The notes beneath the pieces were generated by a model. It ran no database searches and had not been told where the DNA came from. It saw only the letters and a program-made list of their open reading frames with translations. Made by a program: the position numbers and the translations under genes. A stretch of DNA of 64,000 bases from Epiperipatus broadwayi (lineage: Eukaryota > Onychophora > Udeonychophora > Euonychophora > Peripatidae), in contig JAQFVV010006293.1 of NCBI GenBank assembly GCA_028023455.1, positions 1,811,844 to 1,875,843 of the forward strand, read 5' to 3'. Below, one piece after another: positions 48,850-61,654 of this stretch (position 1 is the stretch's first letter; each line of letters begins with the position of its first letter).

Positions 48850-51330
48850 AAATTATGGATGAATATAAAACATCTAAACAGTTTCACTCATTTAAACATG
48901 AATGAAAAATTATATAATGCTTGTGCATATATATAAGTTTATATAGTTGTTTGTATGTGCAGAAATATATGAATACATACATGTCTGTGCATTATAATTA
49001 ATATATATGATACATGGATGAATGTATATATATATCATATGTTAAGGGTGTTAAAATAAATTAATTGGTTCCAGAATGTCATTCATTATATTATTGGCTT
49101 GTTACAATTTACACATATAATTAGGGGTAATCTGTTTTAGGTTTGTGGTGAAGATCAACATTAACATCGAAAATAATCATTTAAGCAGGAAAAATCAAAA
49201 ATATAAATGTAAAAGTACATATAAAATTAATTATTATACATACTGTACATTTGCATTTTAAAGAAAACCAAAATTTATTTTTTAAAAGTGAAAAATTAAA
49301 ACTTAATTATTCTAACAAAAATCCATAGGTCAATTGATTTCAGAGTTTATAGTTTCTTGTATAATAATATTCTATAACTGTTCTATCTGTACTAGAAATC
49401 TCACTATGCAATCCATTTTTTTTTTTTTTTGTGAATCTAATGAATCTTATTTTGCTGATTAAAAAAAAAATCTTCAAACAATTACTTAATTCTTTAACAA
49501 ATGATGTGTGTGTTGATGCTATTACCAGCCATTTGCTCTTGATTAATTCACTTTAGCAATAAGTTTCCATTAATTTTGTAAGGTTACAACATAAACTGCT
49601 CAAGTTGAAATAATTTTCACTGTCTTTTTTCTTTTTAATTCACCATTTGTTAAAAATGATGCAAAATGTTGATGTAATGATACCATATTCAGAATTTATA
49701 TAGCTAACTGTTTTGTAATTTTATTTTTAGAAATAATCTTTTTTCTTTCCCTTTCAGTATTGATAAATCTTTTTGACAGTATTTTTTTAGTTCACAATTA
49801 TAATTAATATTTGTACATGTACAAAAAGAATTTTAAAAACAAGAACTAAGTATAAAGTTAAACAAATTTCTAAATGGAAATAACCTTACAAAATATAACA
49901 TGGTATATGACACTATTTAAAACTGAAGGCCTGTGAAAAATCTTATGCAGATGGTTGCTATTTCAGTCAATAGGTTTGTAATATTTTTCACTAGTTTTCC
50001 ACAATTTTATTGGAATTTTATTTTGGCTTTTTTCAACATCGAACATTAATCAAACTATCCAATGATTCTTTTAATATTATATTACTAAACTTATTATAGT
50101 ATATACAATATGACTGTTATTTTTAAACAAAAAATGTAGAACATTTTTACCATTAAAGATAAAAATGGTTGTTGAATTATCTAATAACTCAATTTTAGAT
50201 AGTCATTATTTTACAATGATTTCTACTTTGATTTTTTTTTTCTTTGCTATCAAAGTTTGTTTTCGAATTTTTTAAATGTCAAATATTGATTTGCTTTCAA
50301 ATTCTACTTTTAAAGAAAATTAAATACAATATTTAACTGACAAAAATAAAAAAAGATAAGTGAATTAATAAATTTTAGATGGTTGCAATTTTACAAAAAC
50401 TTTTTCATCACAATTTTGTTTTGATTTTTTTTTGTAATTATCACACATTAATCAACTTTCAAATATTATTTTTATGGCATATAGCTAAAATTATTACAGT
50501 ATATACAACTAGCAGAATATTTTTTTTTTTAAAAATATGTAGAATATTTTTATTGCTAAAGACTAAAAATAAATAAACTTATTTAATTAACAATTAAAAT
50601 TTAAGTGGCCCATTTTACAATGACTTTCTCTTTGGTTTTTTTTTTTACCCAGTTTTTTTTTTTAAAGTCAACCATTAATCAATTTTCAAATTCTACTTTT
50701 ATGGCACATAATTAAAATAATTGCAATATATGCATGTACAAGAACAATTTTAGAGAAGAAATGTGTATTATACAAAAAATTTTATAGCTAGAGATAGAAA
50801 GAGGTAAGTAAATTAAATTGATAACTAAGTTTTATGTGATAAAGATACTTGCTTTTCTAGTGTTCATTTTAAGTTTTTGTATGTATTGTATAAATTATAA
50901 TTTAATAGGCAAAAAGTGGTTGTTTTACTAATTATTTGTCATAGAAACCTTCATTGTAACAGAATTTGGTGTTTATATATTGATATATGGTAATGTGAAT
51001 TATAAATAGAGGAAAATAATATCATTACTTTTAGTTTGTCAGTATGCTTATAGATGCATAATAATATTTTTATTGTTATATAATAGTTATATGAGAGAAG
51101 AGAAAAAAGATTATTGTGGTTCAGGAAACAAAATATTGATGTTACTATAATTTTTTGTAAGCATTTATGTTATATATGTTTGACTGAGCTTTTTGTATTA
51201 AATAATACATCTGTTGCTATATAACCTTTTTTCTTTTTTTCAAAGTTATTTTTTATATGTATAAAATAAAATAATATATTTCCATTTTACAATAATATAG
51301 TTTTATGTTTTATTTATAATTATTTTGTTT
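48850..51330. other. AT-rich non-coding sequence with loose internal repeats
   Basis: Between about 49,790 and 50,800 a module recurs about four times (ACAA-TTTT..., TxATCAACTTTCAAAT, TTTTATGGCA-ATA, ATTGCAATATA). It suggests an old repeat of roughly 230-250 bp. No gene is seen. Confidence 0.4.
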
Positions 51331-51332
51331 TT

Positions 51333-51334
<2 letters not shown>

Positions 51335-51402
<68 letters not shown>
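51335..51402. repeat. AAT microsatellite
   Basis: This is an uninterrupted AAT repeat of about 22 units. It could mark a lost LINE 3' end, like the tail at 48.73 kb, but no LINE end precedes it on either strand. Confidence 0.9.
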
Positions 51403-51832
51403 TTGCTTGTTGTTATTGTTGCTAAGCAAACAATCTCTGATATGAAATTATATAATTATTACTAAATTTATGCTTCTGATATATAGATTATATTATTTCT
51501 GATGATGGTATTATAATATGCACTGTTGATGGGTGTGATAGAAGCACCTTCATTGTTATCACAAACTATATGCTGAGATATTCATATCAAAAGGTAATTA
51601 CATTTGCACCCATTTTTATTTTATCTCATATATTGTCTTGGGTATTTATTGTTTTCCAAAATCATCTAGTTGTTTAAAGAGAAGACTGGAAAAGAAAATA
51701 AAGAATGAAATAGCTTTTTTATTATTATTTCTTTTTGAATTTTTAGGTAAAAAATTTTGTTATTACTTTAAATTTAAAAGTATATACTCTTATTCTTCTC
51801 CTTTACTTTCTTTGCATTTCTTCATATATTCA

Positions 51833-52048
51833 TATATATTGCTTATAATAACTTCTCTCATATATACTTTAATGCAAAAAAAAAATTTTAAATAAAACTT
51901 CTTTATTTTCCTGACAGTTTCAACGGTCCAGCAGTCTTCATCAATTTCCTCTACCCTTTTAAACTGTCAGAAAAATAAAGAAGTTTTATTTTTAAAAAAT
52001 GTTTGTATTAAAGTGTATATGAGAGAAGTTATTATAAGCCATATATAC
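51833..52048. mobile_element. Foldback element, nearly perfect 88-bp arms
   Basis: The left arm (51833-51920) and right arm (51961-52048) are inverted copies with few differences. Both contain GCTTATAATAACTTCTCTCA at their outer side and ACTTCTTTATTTT(C/T)CTGACAG at the inner side. The 40-bp loop, CAACGGTCCAGCAGTCTTCA and onward, is less AT-rich. It codes for nothing and is most likely a foldback MITE. Confidence 0.8.
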
Positions 52049-52059
52049 TTTAAATTTAC

Positions 52060-53100
52060 ACTGACAAAATATTTTAAATATGATTAATTTTTGATTATTT
52101 GATTGAAAGTATTTTTTAAGGGTCATTTTGCTTTTTTTTTTTTTTATGTAAGCAATTTTGTTGCACTATGTGTTCATTACATTTGAAATGTACATAAAAC
52201 AATAGGAAGTTATCTGGGGAAAAAAATGTTATTAAATAATCATGTTGCTCATAGTTCTTAGACTTTTTAAATCTTATTCTCAAATATAATGTTCACTTAA
52301 TGAATAATTTTATAAATTGAATAAATTGCTATAGTAGTACTTTTTTTTGACCATATGAGCATGAATCAGAAATACATAATATTTTTTAATAGACAAAATT
52401 AAAATTTGTTAGAACTATTAACTGTTAGAAATCAATACTTGTTGAAAAAACTGATGGACCATGATGAAAAATTATAGCACCAAAATACAGTGTGCCGAAA
52501 GAAGACAACAAGTAACAAAAAATGTCATGTAATCATCTAACTATTGCTTATATGCTGCCCAATATAAACATATGGTATTCTCTTGATACATAGTGTTGAC
52601 TAACTGTTATTATTAATGAGCAAATTATTTATATGTTTTTTGTGTATTTGTTATGAATTAAAAACTGGATTATTTTACCACTTTATTCCTTAATCATTAA
52701 CATATCGGTAAAGTAAAATTTTTACATTTATGAGAGGCTTTGATTCAATGAGATCCATGATGTTTATAATTTTTTCTTTTCACAACCAAAAGAAATAATT
52801 TTTATTAACCTAAAATTTAAAACATAATACATCTTCATTTTTCTTAAAAGTTTTGTACTTTATAAGAAACTTGAAAACGTGTTGCTGTTGTTGTTTTTTT
52901 ATTATTTATTTTAGGGAATATAAATAAATTATATGGTGTAAAATCTGTAAATAGAGTAAGTATTTAAGGTTGAACATTTTTAAAATATATATTTAAAAAG
53001 CTTTAAATTGTTTGGTTTAGTGAAAGTGTATATTTTTGAGTGTTGTGATATACCCTTTTAAATTTTATATGTGTATATAATATTTTATGCTCATTTTTCA
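52060..53100. other. AT-rich non-coding sequence
   Basis: No gene or element is recognised. Confidence 0.55.
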
Positions 53101-53102
53101 TA

Positions 53103-54051
53103 AGTACACCTGGGTCTCTTTTTACGCGGATTTATTTAACACAATTTCGAAGTTACACGATTCATGTTTCACCGGAAGTCGACCTCTGAAAATGCGCTAT
53201 TATTTTAAATAATAAATTTCACACACGTCATTATTGGAATATGACTTTTGTCTTAGTAATTTCAATATTTTCAGTGCTTTATAATAGTAAGATTTTATGC
53301 AATAATGAAATTAAAATCATGATTTCCACATTTTATGTATACACACATTAAATTTTACAAGATTATAATGTAAATTTGTTCAAACATTGTGCGTGTTAAT
53401 TTTGCATTTTAAATCACATTCTGTTTTTGCTTTTTAAAAAAGAATATAATCAATTATTATTTTCTTATTAATAACACTAATCATTAACGTGCTCTTAAAT
53501 TCCAACGAGAGCTAAATGGTTGCATGTCTGGATATCGCGAGCTTCATAAACAATTAATAAAATTATCATCTCAAAGATTAATTACTAATTACGTTGTCAC
53601 CAGAAAATCATTAACACAACATGAGAATGAAGTTGGTGCTAATTGTATTTCCTCTTGGGAAGAATCTGATTTTTTTACCAGTTTGCAAATGAACCTGTTT
53701 ATCGATAATAATTAAAACGTGTATAAAAAATGTAAATTACTGTACTGTAAATTATGCATAAAAATATATTATTTTGAATAAAATTAAATATTATAGTTAA
53801 AAAAAGTTTGTCTTGTATCAATTTTTTTCAAATTTAAAATTTTTTATTAGTCATATTTTATTTCCTTTTTTTTTTTTTAAATGAATTTTAAAGTAATTTT
53901 ACATTGGTGCTTTGCTTTTACGTGAATTTTGAAAAATCACAGACCGCATCCCCCCTTTTTCAATGTAAGTTACGTCTATTTTTGCGCAATTTCATTTGTG
54001 CGTGTTTTCTGAGGAACCTATCTATCATGTAAAACGAGACCCAGGTGTACT
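53103..54051 (+). mobile_element. pogo/Tigger-like DNA transposon, internally deleted
   Basis: The ends are inverted repeats: AGTACACCTGGGTCTC at the left (53103-53118) and GAGACCCAGGTGTACT at the right (54036-54051). Inside the left end the sequence TTTTACGCGGATTTA and GTTACACGATTCATG is typical of the 'TTTACGCG...TTACACG' subterminal parts of Tigger-type elements. The right end has TTACGTCTATTTTTGCGC in the matching position. A TA beside the CACCTGGG core on both sides fits the TA target rule. At about 950 bp most of the transposase gene is lost. A short coding remnant is at 53524-53715. Confidence 0.7.
53460..53715 (+). pseudogene. Possible Tigger transposase C-terminus
   Basis: The frame reads ALKFQRELNGCMSGYRELHK and then SSQRLITNYVVTRKSLTQ. 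Tigger transposases often end with a short linker of the type 'Y..L......QP.ITDFF'. The match is to this tail only, with no DDE motif, so the call rests mainly on its position inside a Tigger-like pair of ends. Confidence 0.4.
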
Positions 54052-54102
54052 TCTTTTTCTTAGCAATTTATCTACCATTTTTTCCATTTCCTTTATATAA
54101 AT

Positions 54103-54234
54103 GTCAATAGCCAAACAATAAAATATTATCAATCTGTTATCAAGATAATATTCAATTAAATAATAAATGGATTCCATTTATTATCTAATTGATAACAGAT
54201 TACTGCTATTTTATTGTTTTATTTAAGCATTGAC
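54103..54234. mobile_element. 132-bp hairpin element
   Basis: The left half starts GTCAATAGCCAAACAATAAAAT and the right half ends ATTTTATTGTTTTATTTAAGC followed by ATTGAC. The inner parts TCTGTTATCAA and TTGATAACAGA also pair, with ATAATAAATGG/CCATTTATTAT at the tip. It looks like a small foldback MITE. It lies about 50 bp from the Tigger-like element. Confidence 0.7.
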
Positions 54235-54240
54235 TATGAT

Positions 54241-54356
54241 GATATATATATATATATATATTATTATTATTATATTTATATATATATATATTATATTTTA
54301 TGTGATTATATATATATATATAGTGACCTTCTATATATATATATATAGTGACCTTC
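54241..54356. repeat. AT microsatellite and 25-bp tandem pair
   Basis: TA runs fill 54241-54306. They are followed by two identical 25-bp units, 54307-54331 and 54332-54356, each a TA run plus GTGACCTTC. Confidence 0.9.
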
Positions 54357-54359
54357 TGA

Positions 54360-57300
54360 ATAAGCACAAGAAACAAACTTTAATTAAATCATACTGTGTT
54401 AGTGGTGAATAACTGCATTTAACTAAAAAAAAAAGAAATAGCACTAAAATTTTCAAAACATTTGTGTTATTGGTCTAATACTTTATGTGAGAGTTGCTTA
54501 TGAATGATAGTTGGGAGTTTTATAAGCATTTAGTATTATTATTATGCTTGATGAAATATTTAATGCAAGAAAGGGGGGTGGATTATTATAGGAATTGTTG
54601 ATATGTAAGTTAAGTTGATGTAAATTTGTTTTATTTATTTGTAGAATAGTGTTTGGTATTTGTTTAGATGGTTTTCTGATATGTTTATTCATTGGCACAC
54701 CCATCCATGTATAAGTAGTAAAATCAGTGAAATATGTTTAACCCATAGCCATATGAGTCATATTTTAGTCAGGATAATTTAGTATTCATATAGCAGCATA
54801 TGTGTATACATGTATGTCTGTATCATCTTCCAATTTCATTTTCATATTTAATTACAGTATGGAATTTTACAATAAAACATTTAAAATTACAGCAAATTAA
54901 ATATCTGATAGCAGGTGCAAGTATATTTTGAGTGATTAATGGATCTATGGATTAGTGAATTATTTGACAAATTAAATTGTGTTAACAACTATTTTATTTA
55001 CTAGCTAATTAATATTCATTTATTTCAAAAGTGTAAAAATTATTATTTTTTTATTTGTTTCATTTGGTTTGATTTAATTTAGAAAATCAAAATGATTTTT
55101 TTTTTCCTCAAGAAAAGATTTCTTGAATATTTGTTCCTTAATTAACTGAGTACAAAGGGTGGAGCTAACCATTGGAGGATAAGGTGATCTCTTGATTGAT
55201 GGAAAGGAGATGTATTTAAGTGATAGTCAGTAATAAAAGATATTCATTATTCATTCCTCTTCTGCCACTTCTTCTATGTACATAGTTCTTTCCAATCTCT
55301 TCCAGAAATGAAGTCAGTCAAACTCAAAAGTGTAATTTTTTAAACATTATTATTCTATAGAATTCAGTATGGGAATTCTAGCTACCAGACAGCTTTAAGA
55401 AAGGATGTCAGGCTAATTTATTCATAAAGTATATTTTCTTCATTTCTCCATTCAGTTAAACTTTAAATTAACACTATCGTTTAAAATATATTTGTATGCT
55501 TATAACTTAAATCTACTGTATTTGCCTATGCCTTCTATTATTGTTGTTAAGGAAAAAATGAAATTGTGTGAACTTTATAATATTTTAAGGAAATTTATGC
55601 AGGACTGCTTAAAAAACCTACCATAGACTCTAAATTTAAATTCTCTTCTGATTATATAAAAGTTAAATTAAAATGAGAGGATGCGTGTATAATTTATTGT
55701 GCTATATTTTGAACTACTATGTGATAATAATTATACTTATTATTCATGCTTATAAAATATTTTATTAAAGAAGTGAATATGTGGCTTGCAAATAATCAAC
55801 TAATTACTAGCATTTATTTAATGCTACCTGATTTAAGTTTAGTAGAAGGACATTAAAATTATATATTTCTTGTTGTCCTCGGTATGTGGACTAATTATAA
55901 AAGAAAAATATGATTGCTTAAGGAATTGCAGATTTTATGTAAACAATCAATTAGCAATGGACCAAAATAATTAACTTATGAAATTATGTGAAGCTAACGT
56001 TCTTTTGGAAACCTGCTAAATTGTAAAATTTCCAGAATTAATTCAATGGTCAACACCAAACAAATATGTAGCTGATATTATCTATCCAATATTTCTATTA
56101 TTATAAAAGTTTATTACTCCTGCATTGTATTAGTGAACTCAATTAGCTATTGGTAAGAATATTTGAGATTGCTGAATTAAACCTGAATTGTGAATGTTTA
56201 TTCTATAGGAATTTGTCTTCATGTTTACTAACACATACTCATCTGAAATCATTGTCCTTGTCTTTGTGTCATTCAGGAAACTATGTTAAAAACTTTGCAA
56301 GTGAATTTTTTTAAAAAGTTAAAGAAGAGTGACTATTTTTTGTGTGTTTTGTTATTGGTATATCATAAACAGATAGATAAGTCTATTATTTATGTATTTG
56401 CTTATTTAATTTATGTTATTTCATTGACTTCAAGAACGTCTCAAATAGCATATTGCAACTTGCAATACGCCAGTAAATGATTATTATTCAAATAGAATTT
56501 CTTATGTGGGTTATATATACATTTTTTTGCATGTTTTATTGAAGAGAGATATTTTTTATTTATTTATTTAATGTCTTGAAGTGAGAATTTGGCTTAGAGA
56601 GTAATAAATGTATGAAAGATAAATATTGTTATCAGAAATGGTGAAATCCATTGACAATAACTACTGTCATTTAAAATTTTGAAACAGCTAATAATTTGTC
56701 ACAAACTAAAAGTTTTATTTTCAGTTTACCATTTACTTTACCATAACATTTGTGTATTATATAATTTGAAGTTATTTTCACTCTCTTATGCATACGTATG
56801 TGTGTCTGTCTTATGCAGTTATTTCATATAATTAGTAAATATTCAGTTTTATAACTGTTTCCATTATTTTCAGATAATGTCATATGCTAAAAGAATTGAA
56901 AGAATTAATGACCTATCTGTATGTGTATTTATTTCCCAATGTATAGAATGAAAAGTATTAAGTAGCTGTGAGAAAGTTATTAGTGATATTTTCTATGCTG
57001 ATTGGGATTGAGAACTCTCTCACTTAATATATCTAAGTATTTGCCATGAGTGAAATATATTCCTAGGTTGCGTATGTATGCCTTATAAAAATGATATTTT
57101 ATGATTGAGTAGTATATGTCCCCTTTATTCTGGTGATGAGACTGAGTTTCACACCAGTAGTATACCTCAAGATTAGGTGGGGATTCATTATTCATCGTTG
57201 GGTTTATTAGCCAAGAAGCTTGTTTATTTCTCATGTGCTTAAATTTTTCTCTTGAATGTTTATTTTTGTGTTATCATAGAATCATAGCCATATGTAATGT

Positions 57301-59200
57301 AGTTGGTGGTCAAATAAATGGTAAGACTAAATTCTTTATGGAATATTAAAGCAGAAATAGTGTTATATTTGTTGGTTGGTTTATGGCATTATCTGTATTA
57401 TGACACTTATTTAGTTTTCGTAAGTAAACCGACAAGATGTAAATATATCGATTTTGTCTTAATTACAGCATAAAACATGATTCACACATAATGCAAATAA
57501 TCTTGCAGGCATGAGAGTATAATATTATTAAATTTATACATCAGGAATTAAATATTTTGAATTATATCGTGTTAATTTATCACAAGCTTTTAAATCATCA
57601 AATCATCAGAATGATTTTTTATTTATTTTGAATGTGTGAAAAGTATAGATATTTAAAGAGATTATTTGATTGAGATATTTAAGGTTACTCTCTTGACAGC
57701 CACATTTATTAATTTGTCTTATCCCAATAATTGATAGTGTGATCTCTCCAACTTGTATATTTGTGTCTATAAAAGATATTTATTTGTCCAGTGTTGTTAC
57801 TAATAAAAGATGTTAGAGTTAATTAACAGCCTAAGTATATTCGAAGTTAGAATATGAGGGCATTATTTTATTTGTTAATTCATGTCTTGTAAATGTCTAA
57901 TCAATAAATGATAAAGTGTGTAATAAAAGAGATATCAGATCCAGATTGGCAAATGTGTCTGTAAATTTAGGAATTAGGACAAGCAGTCTCAATGTGAACC
58001 AACTGTATTTATTTTGATTGCAAAATGTAAATAAATATTTTCTTTATTTATTTAAAACTTTATCTCGAGTTGTTCTTATATGCATTCGTATTCTAGTTTC
58101 CACAATCCACATATCTATTATAACATAAATGCACTACTTTATAAATTGGGTAATGGACATACTTAAATCTGATAATATTGTTCTCTTGATCCAAGCATTA
58201 TGTGAAATACTTTACCATTTGGTAAACATAAAAAAAAAAAAAGGTTGTATACTCAGTTTATTAATTAGACAACGATGTGAGATTAAAAGATATCTTATTC
58301 CCTTCATTATCTAATTGCTAGTCCAGTGAAACATCATTCAATTCATTCCGTTATTTTTTTTTATTACAATAGTTATACGTTATTGCATAATAGAATTTCT
58401 TTAATTAAATTGTATTAAAGATTCCCAGAGATCTAATTTCATAGTTTCAAATTAATATTAATTTAGCTATTTAGATTAAGATGTGCTAGATAGTGGGGTT
58501 ATTCAATATCGTGTTTTTCTGTTAAAGTTATATTGTAGTTAATCTATGAGTGTATTTAGATGATGGAAGAGATAAAATGTAAATTATAGTTTATTAGCTT
58601 GAATAAATAAAACTTTATTGATTTCTATTGTTTGGTTGATTCACAATTGAGGCATTTATCTTATTTTACTGATCAATAGTATTTCTTCTTTCATTTATTT
58701 ATATTCTATATATTCTTAATTTTCTATAACCCTCCACTGAGCTAAGCTATAAATCAGGCACAAGTAGAAGAGTCTCAATACTAATTCAAAGCAAAATCAA
58801 GTTGTTAATTTATTCTATTCATTAATAGAATTGGCACCATGGGCATTTGTTTATATAATGTGTAGGATCAGTGTTAAGTGGGGTGGGGTTATAATATATA
58901 TATATTGTACCCTTTATTTATATATGGTACAAATATATTGGTATTTGGTAAAAGCTAAAAAAAAGTAAATTTAGATTTTTTTTTGATTAGTATAATTTTT
59001 TTTAAACGTACAATGAAAGTTAAAATTTTCGTCCATATTTTTTTTTTATCTAGTTAAAAATAAAAGTAAAAATTGGGAAGAACAAAAGATACACAAATAC
59101 TAATCCAGATAAGCTAAAAGAAAAATCTTTTTGGTTAATTAAAGATGGCTGAAAGACTTGATAAAAAAGAGAACTTTGTAACTGAAAAATGATAAAGAGT
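54360..59200. other. AT-rich non-coding sequence
   Basis: No supported gene. At 55,140-55,320 a less AT-rich stretch carries an inverted CCAAT (CCATTGG), TATTTAAG and AATAAA close together, as in a retroviral-type LTR promoter. No LTR boundaries were found. At about 57,764 there is a TATAAAAG. Neither is strong enough to call. Confidence 0.45.
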
Positions 59201-59318
59201 GTACAAGATTATAAATCTAAATGCCATGATAATAATAACATGTGCAGAAGTCTGAAAACTGGACCTCGAATATAAAAGACCAGTTTGAACAGTGTCTGGT
59301 CTTGTCTGTTTTTCTTTT

Positions 59319-59352
59319 GGGTGGTCCTGGATCGCGAAATCCAGGACCACCC
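59319..59352. repeat. Perfect 14-bp GC-rich hairpin
   Basis: GGGTGGTCCTGGAT (59319-59332) pairs perfectly with ATCCAGGACCACCC (59339-59352) around the loop CGCGAA. In this AT-rich region such a stem is unlikely by chance. Confidence 0.9.
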
Positions 59353-59552
59353 TACGCTGAAATAATTCTTCATGCTGAAGTGGACCGAAGCTTTTGACAT
59401 CGTTCATCATGAAGACCATCAACCCCCCAAAAAAGCTTTCGTGACTAGCCTCTAGAATCAGGACCCAGAACAAGTTAAAACTAATGGCCACGAGCTCATT
59501 CTACCTCATAAAAAACTACTCATAGTAATCTACAATCTTTGCGAACCCGCTA

Positions 59553-59568
59553 AACTTACCGGTAAGTT
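59553..59568. repeat. 16-bp perfect palindrome
   Basis: AACTTACCGGTAAGTT is a perfect palindrome. It reads as a consensus 5' splice site (GGTAAGT) on either strand. Confidence 0.85.
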
Positions 59569-60015
59569 AAGATTAACTATTCCTGGTTGTGACTAAAGAA
59601 ACCATTTGAAAACCATTCTCCAATAAGCTTATAATATAATCCGGATAGAGACATTAAAATTTTATTATTCAAGAGTCTTTTGTTTAAATAAGAAATCTAA
59701 GTGGAATATAAACTGTTTAATTAATTGAATTATATCTGAATTAGTATGTGTGCTTTCCAATTAATTAGTATTTATCTTTAAACATTTTAATTTATTGGAA
59801 TAAAATATTTATTTCTAATATCAACTTTTCATTATATGTTATTAATGATTATTATTAAATTTATTAATATTATTTTATTAAGATTTGAAAGTATAATTTA
59901 TCTTTGCCAATATTCATTGACTAAGCTTCAGGAATAATAATATCTAGAAAATAACCTTACTTACGTAAAATATGGCACAGATTTTATTAAAATCTTTTCC
60001 TTTTTAATTTTCAAG

Positions 60016-60100
60016 ACGCGATGCGACGGATTTCAGCGGATTCTTACATGAATCCTGGCGCACTTATAAAAAGAAATAAAAAGCTGATTCCATCATTAGC
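60016..60100 (+). CDS. Possible 85-bp exon of an unknown gene
   Basis: A pyrimidine-rich tract and TTTTCAAG end at 60015, and GTAAGT begins at 60101, giving good acceptor and donor sites. The 85 bases between have clearly more G and C than both flanks. One frame is open throughout (AMRRISADSYMNPGALIK and onward). No other exon of the same gene was found in the window, and the protein is not recognised. It could be a host exon or a short non-coding element. Confidence 0.25.
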
Positions 60101-60109
60101 GTAAGTCAA

Positions 60110-60940
60110 AATAATTGGTAGGCCAGTTAATCAGGAAATATAGCTATGTTTTTGGAAATACGAACAAGATATTTTCTTATCCATAGTTTGATTAACTTTC
60201 ACTTAACAATGTGTAAAAGAAGGCCTACCAGACCAACCAAAACATGGAAAATGTTACAATATGTATATATGAAAAGAAAGATTGAGGGGAAAGGGAGTTT
60301 GAGGTAGAGCGGAGAAGAAGAGGGGGGGTGGAAGATTATCGACCTATTCAAGTTTGCTATTTTAAAAGTTATGATTTGATTATCAGTTATAGGTTTGTCT
60401 AGAACTGATGCTTTTAAACGTTCTCTAATACTTTTTTCCATGGTATTATTGATTCATTGTCTCATTTATATTTTTACTCATTTAAGACTCTTTATTTACA
60501 ATATCTCATAACTCTCATATGTCTATTTATGCTTTTTTGTTTTTATATAAGATGAATTTTCAGTATGTGAATTGTTTTGCATTTTGGTCATATTTAAACA
60601 CCCAAATTTCATTGCAAAGATTACATACAGTGAACCTGTGACTACACTATATCAAACTATACAACTTCCATTATATGCTAATTTAAAAAATGTAAATAAA
60701 CAAAAAAAACATTAAAATTCTTAAACTTGTCAAATTTTATAAATCTTAGTATGGCAGCAGTTTTTTTCTTTCTAAATATAACGTTCTCAAATCTCAAATG
60801 TAATTTGTTTTAATTGTGTTTTCTTCATGATTTAAGTAGAACCATTGGTATAGTTGTAAGCACATAAAAACAATTTTGTTTTTTTTTCCTAAAAGTTTTA
60901 TATAAATTATATATTTAGCATATGTTTAGTAAAATGTATT
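60110..60940. other. AT-rich non-coding sequence
   Basis: No supported gene. The minus-strand frame at 60199-60441 is open but shows no family features. Confidence 0.5.
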
Positions 60941-60947
60941 TAGTATA

Positions 60948-61500
60948 ATGAGCAATAAATCCAAAAAAGTCATAAAACACTTTTATCAAATGAGAAAAAA
61001 GATTATTGATTTAATGGGGAAAAGTAAGGTGTCACATTCTGAAATTGGTTATATGTTTCAAAAAAGTGATTCTTCAAAGAGAAATTATAAAAAGATGCAG
61101 ATTCATGCCACTGTTGCTTGTGCCTTTGAAATGAAAATGGCTAAAGTTGTAATTCAAGAAAGGAATAATTTTTTAATTAAAAATCTATGGCTGATGTGTG
61201 AATCATAAGTGTTCCAATTGACAGTTTTATATTGCATCAGAAAGCCTTAAGTATCTGAAAAAATTAGCTAAGAATCTGGATCACACAATTCCAAGCTAAT
61301 CAGTAAAACTAGGGTATTGTTGTATATATTCTAAAATCATTACAATCTTTAAAATGTTTAAATAACCAGTGAAACTTTTATCTGCTGATATCAAAGCTGT
61401 TGCTACATTTTCATTAGAATTTTAAAAAGATATAGAAGTAAAAAAAAGTCTAACAGGTATTCACTTGTAATAATATATAATTGTGAATGATTGAAAATGC
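60948..61500 (+). pseudogene. Tigger/jerky-type transposase, N-terminal fragment
   Basis: The 86-residue frame begins MSNKSKKVIKHFYQMRKKII, followed by a helix-turn-helix like stretch (DLMGKSKVSHSEIGYMF, then KSDSSKRNYKKM). The region ends with a 'VIQERNNFLIKNLWLM' segment, as in the CENP-B type DNA-binding part of Tigger and jerky proteins. After the stop, other frames give SVPIDSFILHQKALSI (usual 'G.P.S...L..KA..') and near 61380-61440 LLSADIKAVATFSLEF, like '.LSAD..AA..F...F' of the DDE domain start. The catalytic core is absent. No inverted repeats were found. Confidence 0.6.
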
Positions 61501-61654
61501 ACAGTACAGCAAATATATATGTAAATGTGTTTTATCAATTTATTATTATTTTTTAAAATTCTTTATATTATGATCTTAATTTGTATATGCATACTATATA
61601 TAAACATGAAGCATCTTATATGAAATATCATACTGCTAGCTGAAATCTATGCAA

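Larger units (their letters stand above)
59220..59590. other. GC-richer island, unknown origin
   Basis: This block stands out from its surroundings by higher G and C and by longer open frames on both strands (59135-59491 minus strand, 118 codons). I could not match the products to a family. The plus-strand frame EAFDIVHHEDH followed by QVKTNGHELILPH gives a vague LINE-like impression, but the order does not fit. It may be a captured gene piece or an element fragment. Confidence 0.3.

Noticed and set aside
55140-55320. Solo LTR of a retrovirus-like retrotransposon
   Set aside because: CCAAT, TATA-like and AATAAA motifs are arranged suggestively, but no TG...CA ends, target duplication or internal gene were found.
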